From Pachyseris speciosa (taxonomy: Eukaryota; Cnidaria; Anthozoa; Scleractinia; Pachyseridae): a DNA stretch of 64,000 bases. The stretch is taken from assembly GCA_016490735.1 (NCBI GenBank), contig JAEMWC010000163.1, positions 461,001 through 525,000 of the forward strand. Direction: 5' to 3'. Under the pieces are notes generated by a model that did no database searches, was not told where the DNA came from, and saw only the letters and a program-made list of their open reading frames with translations. The position numbers and the translations under genes were made by a program. Position 1 is the first letter of the stretch; each line of letters starts with the position of its first letter. This document shows, piece after piece, positions 56,854 through 64,000 of this stretch.

Positions 56854-59646
56854 TACACCTTATTCCAAAATGGCGGCCGCTCGGAATGATCTGGGGAGAG
56901 CAGCACGGAAACGAGGCATCGAGGGCCGGCGTGAAAATCTTGTGCTGTTTACATATGGTAATCGTGAGTGATCACGCTTCAAAAATGCTCTATTCGATTC
57001 TGTCCTAAGAAAATTTACGTGGAAAATGGTGTAAAAAATCTCTTACCAGAAGTTTCCAGAAGACGGAAGTGTAGTGTGTTCAAGCCGAATGGATTGTTGC
57101 CATACGAATGGATCTTGGATTAACTTTAAGTGACAAAACACTCGATCAAGGGTATGTTTGCGCCACTTCAAGTCTTCGGGTTATACTTGTTCGTTTGCTG
57201 GTCGCGAGAAAAATTTGAAAACAACTGCTGTACCATCCGTTTTTCCGTGAAAGAAGTGTTCGTTCGTAAAACGAAAAGGACCAAAGCATAGTAGTCAGAT
57301 TAAACGAAAAAGACTGAGGAAAACCTCAGCAACGGCTACGATAGGCGCCGGCAGCAGTATTCCAAGTGTGTCATTTGACATAGATTCCCGGGAAAACCAG
57401 GAATCTCCTGACCTACATGTACTGTCATCAACCAAGACATCGTGATTCAGATATTTCTCCTGATAGAGATTCTAGGGAGCTATCAAACGACTGTGAGAAA
57501 GCTATCCATGATCTGGACTGTGAGAAAGCCGAACTTATACTGAAAAACTCCGACAACTCGATGCGGATATTTTTAAGATTTACAATCGAAAGTATTTAGC
57601 GTCAACAGATGCATAAAGTCACTTGAAGATTTAGCTTTTTATTCTGGATTTCCCAATAGAGACATTTTCAAGAGTATAATTCAGTATTTAAATCTAGTAA
57701 AAGAAGGTGAAAACATAATTATTGGCATTCACCTACTCATGATGTAGCAAATATGAATTAGAGAAATGATGAAAATGATGAAAATGCCCCAAGGAAGACT
57801 AAGGCAATTTAAGCCTGGATTAATTTTATGTTTCTAAAGGTCAGCACCATTTCAGTATTGTCCTCAAGGGCAAAGATCAATGACCACATGCCTGCTGATG
57901 TTAAGGATAAATCTCCTTCTACCAGGGTCATAATTGACTGCAGCGAGCTCTGCTGTCAAATGCCTAAGAGTGTTCGTTTAAACAGTGATCTTTTCAGCTC
58001 GTATAAAAACCGACATACCAATCTGAAGGGGCTTATTGAAACGGATCTCACCTGGGGGTGCCTAAACATTTAATAGTCAACTTTCCACGGGGCACTTTCT
58101 ATTCTTGGTTTTCACATGACGTCATAAAAAACTAAAATTCAAAATTAAACAGACTTTTGCATTTTTAGCTTCATCATGTAAAAGACGTTTTAAAAGTGTA
58201 TCTGCTTGCATGTTTTCAGCTCGGTAGCTTGCTTTGTTTTGAAAATAGAGCAATTTGAATTTTAGATTTTATTATAGTGTGTGACATAAACATGTCTGCT
58301 CACAAGCATGTCACGTACATGAAAACATCAATTCCCGTGTGTTTTTTTAGGTCTGAAAAGCCAACATGACAAGAGAAGCGTCTATGTGAATGTTTGCAAG
58401 CTCAAAACATAGAAGAAAGCCTCTGAGATAGCAAAAGTAAATTCCAGATATTTTCACTCGTTTCCGGCCGCCATATTTGTGCCCCTTAGAGGGACACTAA
58501 CATGACGTTTCCATACTAAATTCTATAATTTTGAGTGGTAGATTTTGCCAAATAACTCGAGTACGGGATACCGCACAGCCCTGAGACTTTAGCATGTTGT
58601 TTATTTATTACTATTCTACAATATCTCAATTTCTTGACTTTATCTACCGAATGGTTGATGTTTTTATTCTTTTACTTGCGTGACTGAAAACCAAGAATTG
58701 GAACAAAAGGTCAAATGACCTCTGAGGAAGTTGTGCAAACACAACAAATTGTCTCCCTTCAAATCCACGTGGAGTGTGTGAACAACTAGACAAAATACTT
58801 CCACATATGAGACAGTGTAGTGCATTTACTCTGTTTAGTGTTGTCAGTCAAATGTGGTGTGTTTGTAAGCATAAGCACATAACTCGCGTACAGGTAATGA
58901 CCGTTTATTTTCAGTTTGCTGACTATTTTGAACGATTATTTCCGATTTCTGAACTACATTTCCGAGAAAACCTTAATTTGTAAATCTCCTTTTTAGCGTT
59001 CCAAGCAAATAAAATTTAAAAAGTTAAAGTTATTCCCGGGTAAATATTTTTTTCCTAGATGTTTGTAGTGTTGTAGTCAGCTTCCGTGGGCCCAGTTGCT
59101 CGAAGCATGGTTAGCGCTAAACCCGGAGTCTTATGATATGTATGTATGTATGTATGCATGTATCTTAATCAATGATTAGCGCTAAACCTCAGCCTGAAAA
59201 GCTCTTTACCGGCTCAGTCGTAATGTCCCGGGCATAGATGAGATTTTCGTCCGGGTCGACCAGAAGATAGTCGGTCTTTGCATTCAAATAATACTCATTC
59301 ACGCAGTAAAAGAACGAAGCAAATGAGATACTTAACTGACCTTAGCAGCTTAAGCAAGGTCTGCAATCACTATCACTTACCGCTTACAAAATTGCGCTTT
59401 GGTAATTACTTAAACCTTTACAAGAATCACCACCACACTTGAACCAAAATTTTAGTTAAGCATTTTTCAACTGATTAGGATCCCATCCGTTCAACGAACT
59501 GCCAGGTATGTCTTCAATTCTCCTGATAGATACTACGAACGCCATTGCTGTTTACATGCTTGACTTTGACTTGGCCCTCGATGCCTCGTTTCCGCGCTGC
59601 TCTCCCCAGATCTTTCCGAACGGCCGCCATTTTGGAATAAGGTGTA
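56854..59646 (+). mobile_element. THAP-DDE transposon (ISL2EU-like), decayed
   Basis: Inverted ends of about 65-70 bp start TACACCTTATTCCAAAATGG and include 'cggaaacgaggcatcgaggg'. The paralogous sequence at 42,051-42,070 ('gagccaatactgcggcg') is an uninterrupted empty site, showing that insertion occurred at a TA. The interior carries a THAP-DDE transposase remnant. The right half holds repeats shared with the first 235 bases of the window. Confidence 0.8.
57025..58072 (+). pseudogene. THAP-domain DDE transposase remnant
   Basis: Broken frames include a THAP domain end (RVCLRHFKSSGYTC, then KTTAVPSVF, the A-V-P-x-x-F box of THAP proteins) at about 57,140-57,250; a coiled segment at 57.42-57.6 kb; LEDLAFYSGFPNRDIFK at about 57.62-57.66 kb; and a DDE_Tnp_4 stretch STRVIIDCSELCCQMP ending LKGLIETD at 57.83-58.07 kb, where the D in I-I-D-C is the first catalytic residue. 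The rest of the catalytic core is missing. Fits an ISL2EU-type transposase rather than P or Harbinger. Confidence 0.7.
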
Positions 59647-59790
59647 TACTGCGGCGATTGATTATTTACAATCAGAGGAAGCTTTACTAACAGAATTTGT
59701 AATTAAACTAGTGTTTATCATTCACATTTTTCGGTGGATTCGAAAAACGCCATTGTAAGGTAATCAGGATGTTTAGAATCGTTTCTTTAA

Positions 59791-59972
59791 CAAATGGTAA
59801 ACGGATCGGCGTGCACTATTGAGTTATGGTACGCGCGGGGGTTGTTAAGCACGAGAGAAGCGTAAGAGTCGCTCGAGGCGTAGCCGAGAGCGACTCTAGC
59901 TTCTTGAGTGCTTAGCATACCTCCCAAGTGCATCCATAACTCAATAGTGCACGCCGATCCGTTTACCATTTG
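59791..59972. repeat. Near-perfect hairpin, 182 bp
   Basis: Arms 'caaatggtaaacggatcggc' and 'tgcactattgagttatgg' pair exactly with the right side; inner 'gctcgaggcgtagccgagagc' forms the tip. Diverged relatives lie at about 1,260-1,360 and 28,555-28,680 in the paralogous flanks. Confidence 0.9.
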
Positions 59973-60634
59973 TTTTATAACATAGACTGTAACATAACAT
60001 AAGCATCGTAGAAAAAGCAAAGTCCCATTTTATTGCACTAACTAACATGACCAAGAAAAACAGGCGCGCGAAACTTCAGTCACAGAAATTGCAACGGCTT
60101 AATACTTCGGTAGACACTATGACGATTGAAACGATACAAATTTCGTAAAATTTCGCCCCAAATAAGCGAAATTTTAGTTTATAAACAGCGCACACGTCAA
60201 CAGCGTTCACCCATGGGCAAATAGTAAATGGTTAATTGACCAATCAGAGCGCGCGCTTTTCTTCAGTTATAATTTTTCTTGCTAATGACCTTAGCTTCAA
60301 AAGAAAATGGCGAGATGCCGTCTACGTGCAGAACAAATAAACAATGTTAGCAAAACATCCCTTCCTTTATTTTAAGAAGAAAAGAAATGTTATAACATTT
60401 GCACTGAAAAAATTTTCTTCCGAGCCATGCCGGTGAAATTAAAAATCGCCGTTGTATATCTGTAAATTTAAAAAGAGAACGAAAGCGTTTTTCACTCGTG
60501 TTAAGTGGGCTCCATTAGCTTGCCTAAAAGGCGACAAATACAAACTGAGCTTTTGAATAGCTTTCTCTGGCGTTAGACAGAGTAAAATCTATAAAGTCAC
60601 TCTTGGGAGTGAAAGGGTTAACGGAGATAGTTTT

Positions 60635-60664
60635 TTAACCCTTTCACTCCTAAGGGGTCTCCCT

Positions 60665-60709
<45 letters not shown>

Positions 60710-60736
60710 AGTTATTCTTGGGAGTGAAAGGGTTAA
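60635..60736. mobile_element. 102-bp TTAA MITE and adjacent duplication
   Basis: TTAACCCTTTCACTCC and its complement GGAGTGAAAGGGTTAA terminate the element. The segment 'ctggcgttagacagagtaaa' to 'gggttaa.ggagatag' also occurs directly to the left (about 60,567-60,634), so two overlapping copies are present. TTAA ends suggest piggyBac-type mobilisation. Confidence 0.72.
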
Positions 60737-61146
60737 GGGAGATAGTTTTTTAAGCAGTTATTGATAATACTGTAGTGAGACCAAGGGAAGTGACTTGTAG
60801 TTAAATCTCTGTATGAGAGTGATCGTAAGAACTTAAACGTGGCTCAAAATGGTTTCGTTATTTTTAAACACGAACTCTTTGATGGATCGATACTCCTACA
60901 ATTTTTTGTTTGCTTTCTTGAACGTGGTATCAAAAAATTTCCCAATTATTTCTGAACAATTTGCGATCAATTTTTTACATATAAGGTTACCATAGCAACA
61001 TTACAGCCTCTTAGAAACACCCTGAATTTTGGCTTTATGTGCCTGTAACTAAAAAACGAATCCGCTGACCCCCGATTTTTATTATTGAATTGCAACGAGC
61101 ACATGAAGATTCATCTATTTGCAAAGTTTTAAAAAATTCTGTACAT

Positions 61147-61198
61147 GGGGTTCAGAGCCACTTTAAATCATCGAAAAATTAAGGTGACTCTGAACCCC
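61147..61198. repeat. Short hairpin
   Basis: 'ggggttcagagccacttt' and 'aaggtgactctgaacccc' pair with two mismatches around a 16-base loop; preceding and following bases do not pair. Confidence 0.7.
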
Positions 61199-61429
61199 TT
61201 GTTATTCAAGAAGAAATTAACCAACAAATAAAAGTACACGTTGAAGCTCGAACACCTTTAATTAAACACCTCGAAAAACAAACATAGTTGGGTTAAAAAT
61301 ATATATATATACGACTGAGCTTAATTACATGGAAGATTTGGAAAGAGGGCTTGGCCAGAAAGGTATAAACGAAAATCGTGTTACATGTAGAAGCACGTTC
61401 CACATAACAAAAGATTGAATGTATGTGAA

Positions 61430-61725
61430 TGATCAAAAATAAAGCCAGAAAACACCACTTAAGCAGTAGTGAAAATATAGCCTGAAAAAAAAAAAAAAAA
61501 AAAATCAGGCTTGTACGGGATCCGAACCCACGACCTGCGATACCGGTGCATTGCTTTACCAACTGAGCTAACAAGCTGGTTGTTAGCTCAGTTGGTAAAG
61601 CAATGCACCGGTATCGCAGGTCGTGGGTTAGGATCCAGTACAAGCCTGAATTTTTTTTCAGGTTTTATTTTCACAACTGCTTAAACAGTGTTCATAACGT
61701 TAACTGCGATGATCTCTCACATATT
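61430..61725. repeat. Head-to-head pair of full-length tRNA-like sequences
   Basis: A minus-strand tRNA-like copy (61,505-61,577) faces a plus-strand copy (about 61,579-61,650). Each has an A box (GTTAGCTCAGTTGGTAAAGC), the anticodon-arm region CACCGGTATCG (GGT could be a threonine anticodon) and, in the minus copy, a B box close to GGTTCGGATCC; in the plus copy the B box is disrupted (GGTTAGGATCC). Flanking inverted 'cactgcttaa' blocks match the 16.2 and 39.3 kb elements. Functional tRNA is doubtful because the anticodon stem pairs poorly. Confidence 0.75.
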
Positions 61726-61729
61726 CACT

Positions 61730-64000
61730 ATTGGTATAGGTAGTCGTTAGCTTTGTTAAGTTACTTATATTCAGATTTGCAACTCCTGTGACATTCGGAC
61801 TGAAGAAGGCAGTTCCGGTGAAACTGAAAATAGTCGTTGTATATCTTAAAAGCGTGTTCAGCGTGTTGAGTGCTCTCCATTAGCTTGTTTAATAGGCGAC
61901 AAAGCCTCTGGGTCTTAAACAGTATTTAATTATCTTTGTTTGTAATTTTCAGCAAAGATTTCAAATACAAACTAAGTTTTTTTTAATAGCTCTGATAATA
62001 CTATAGAGAGACCAAGGCAACTGACTTGTAGTTAAAATTGCTTTCAACGGTCTTACACCTGGGACAAAAAAAAAAATTAAAAAAAATAAAAAAATTAAAA
62101 AAAAAAAATTTGAAAGAGTGTTATTGATCCCCATTTCCAATTACAGAGTATACTTGAATTCTAACATCATGATCATAACTAGATTCTCCTTCCCTAAGTC
62201 ATGAATGTATGGAGACTAGCAAATTGATTAAGCACGTTGATACAAGGGCTGCAGGATGTGGGCTAAATGTAAGAATACAATGGCTATAAATTCCTTTTTT
62301 AATTAATGGCTATGTGTTGTTCCTGTACCGTATTATTTGGATATTTTATAGCACACTCAACAAAATTACTCAATTTTGATTGGTCGAGAGCAGTACAGTT
62401 AATCCCAAATTGTACCCCGTAGCAGTACCTATTAAGTTTCGATAGCAACGGCGCGTAAGCAAAGCCAAACGTGGCAAATTTGGATGCTTTGACTGGCCGA
62501 AGCTGGACGAAAAAGCAAATAAACTGAAATTTCGATTCTCTGGAATAACTTTTTTTTGGCGTAATTTAGTTGAAAACACGACAAATTACAAATTGCGCGA
62601 CCTCGTAAAATTTACAATTTCTAGTTTTGTTAAGAGAACTATAAATAAGCAATCGCAAGACCTTATCCCAAACTTCGTGAACAATAAGCATTCGCGATTT
62701 CCAACGTTCTCACAATTGTAGAGTCTTAAACTATCAATCACGAACTGTACTTAAGTTCGTGCAATTTCCTTTACAAATGCAAATCGAACGTACCCTTTTC
62801 AACACTTTTCTGGATAATTTCAATGACATAATTGTCAGCAAATGACACTGCATGACTAAGCTATTGAAAAATGTACTTCTTCAAAAACGTATAGATATAT
62901 AGAAAATATGAAATGTTTCAAGGTGATATCTGCTCTAATTTTTGGCTCAGAGCTAGTTGTTGGCTCTGCGTGCCAAAACTACCAAACTAATAAAAAAATG
63001 TTCTCTTTTCGTAATTGTAAAATAAGTACCAAAATCCAAAATCTTTCATTTACACAGTTCACTCCTTTATCACAATTTTCGAGACAACTTTCTATTTTTC
63101 TCAAAGTAGACTATATATAGATATATATCAAAATTCTAACCGCTGTACAGTATAAAATAAAAGAATAATCAAAGCTCGATTCTTATGTTGTTAAGATATA
63201 AATCTTTTGATAGCAGCTAGAATCTGAAAGAAAACGTAAAAGAAACAAGTCAGCGGTGAATGGAGGACATTGGCAAAGAAACAAACATCAAACAAAGAAA
63301 CAAACAAGCATTGTTAAAGAACGAGTTACTTAATAATAATAATAATAATGATGATGATGATGATGATGATGATGATATTGATGATAATAACATTCAATCT
63401 ATATAGCGCTTTTTATATTAGATATTCAAAAGCGCTTCACAATGTAAAACGAAAATACAAAATAATCGATTAAATAGAAAAATAAGAAACAAAAATAAAT
63501 AAAAGTCTGGGCGTAAGTAAATGTCGTATGCTTTTTTAGATAAAAATGTCTTCAAGTGTTTCCTGAACGTAAACGAAGTTTGAAAATCAGGATAACAACT
63601 TTTAGAACGCACAAGCGTTCAATTCCATCACGGAATCTTTATCAAATAATGGAGTGCGACGTTCTGTCACGTGATTTATATTGTGAATCACGTGACAAAA
63701 CGTCCTGGTGGATCGCGGGGGGCTTGTAACCACCATCAACAGTCATCACGGAAGACGGGGATAAAGAAATCGCACTTAAACACCTGAAATCCGTCCTTCA
63801 AGGCAACAATTAGAACCACTGGATGTTTAGAATCTCTCTCGGAACAGCCGAAACGTCAGGTACAAAGAGTAAAGGTGAGACTGCCTAGAGCGTTTCACTT
63901 CCTTATGTACAAGGTGTCTCGGAACAACTAACACGAGCTTTCAACAAACAGGTGGTTGGCACCTATCACAAGCCTTTTAACATCATTAGGCAACTCTTCG
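61730..64000. other. Right edge, no gene recognised
   Basis: Continues blocks of the first-exon repeat to about 62,040 ('aactgacttgtagttaaa'), then A-rich sequence at 62,065-62,110, an AAT/GAT microsatellite at 63,332-63,390 beside a 'tatagcgcttt' retroposon-like tail, and open frames without domains. A paired E-box lies at 63,666-63,696. Confidence 0.5.
63666..63696. promoter_or_regulatory. Inverted pair of TCACGTGA E-boxes
   Basis: GTCACGTGATT and AATCACGTGAC form a perfect 11-bp inverted repeat with a 9-base spacer. Each contains the palindromic E-box TCACGTGA bound by bHLH-leucine-zipper factors. No gene start is identified nearby, so a regulatory role is speculative; a small foldback is the alternative. 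Confidence 0.4.

Larger units (their letters stand above)
55860..60840. repeat. Third copy of the first-exon repeat, split by insertions
   Basis: 55.9-56.73 kb matches 41.3-42.05 kb closely, and 59.65-60.84 kb continues the match to 42.06-42.60 kb. The gap between them is filled by a small retroposon-like insert (about 56,725-56,845, with an AAT-rich end) and the THAP-DDE transposon. No PAN, EGF or EAR exons accompany this copy to its left. Confidence 0.78.

Noticed and set aside
61505..61650. Two functional tRNA genes
   Set aside because: The anticodon stem pairs poorly, the B box of one copy is disrupted, and the same unit occurs in dispersed inverted-repeat elements.

Overview
This is eukaryotic, intron-rich, AT-rich DNA crowded with transposable elements. 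The coding pieces (a secreted PAN-EGF-EAR protein, cnidarian-style tRNA-like repeats, a Ty3/gypsy element, PIF/Harbinger, THAP-DDE, LINE and Polinton-related pieces) suggest a marine invertebrate, most likely an anthozoan cnidarian such as a stony coral or sea anemone. That assignment is inference from family resemblance, not a database match.

Host genes. Two paralogous minus-strand genes encode the same secreted architecture: signal peptide, PAN/apple-like domain, EGF, (calcium-binding EGF), then one large exon carrying seven EAR/EPTP repeats. Gene A runs from its first exon near 20.5 kb to its stop at 4.69 kb. Gene B runs from its first exon near 41.9 kb to its stop at 31.67 kb. All splice phases fit (signal exon ends in phase 1; PAN 1 to 0; EGF 0 to 1; cbEGF 1 to 1; EAR enters in 1), and the PAN and EGF exons are identical in length between the genes (251 and 115 bp). 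The signal-peptide exon exists in four copies (18.9, 20.5, 41.9 and 56.6 kb), one of them broken. The 3' flanks (0.6-1.8 kb and 22.4-29.1 kb) are also paralogous, so the window is a tandem segmental duplication later filled with transposons.

Mobile DNA, left to right: small foldback elements and MITEs (1.9-11.6 kb); a tyrosine-recombinase relic (9.4-9.8 kb); a LINE 3' end (12.9-13.4 kb); a 1.7-kb palindrome flanked by TTAA (13.4-15.1 kb); a complete but disabled Ty3/gypsy element with very short LTRs and a CATG target duplication (22.58-28.46 kb); a tRNA-derived SINE (31 kb); a decayed endonuclease/RT LINE (35.7-38.1 kb); an element with about 270-bp inverted repeats (38.95-41.24 kb); a 6.0-kb PIF/Harbinger element with TTA duplications, a damaged transposase and a Myb/SANT-like partner (43.57-49.58 kb); a 5.3-kb Polinton/adenovirus-like element with about 760-bp inverted repeats (50.50-55.77 kb); a decayed THAP-DDE transposon (56.85-59.65 kb); and tRNA-like palindromes (16, 39 and 61.5 kb).

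The most unusual object is the 50.5-55.8 kb element. It has a packaging-type ATPase on one arm and three small proteins on the other, transcribed divergently from a central array of about twelve near-identical units, each carrying a forkhead-like TTGTTTACC site. Its terminal repeats run into the last codons of both outermost genes. No polymerase, integrase or major capsid gene is visible, so it looks like a stripped-down relative of Polintons that would depend on helper functions.
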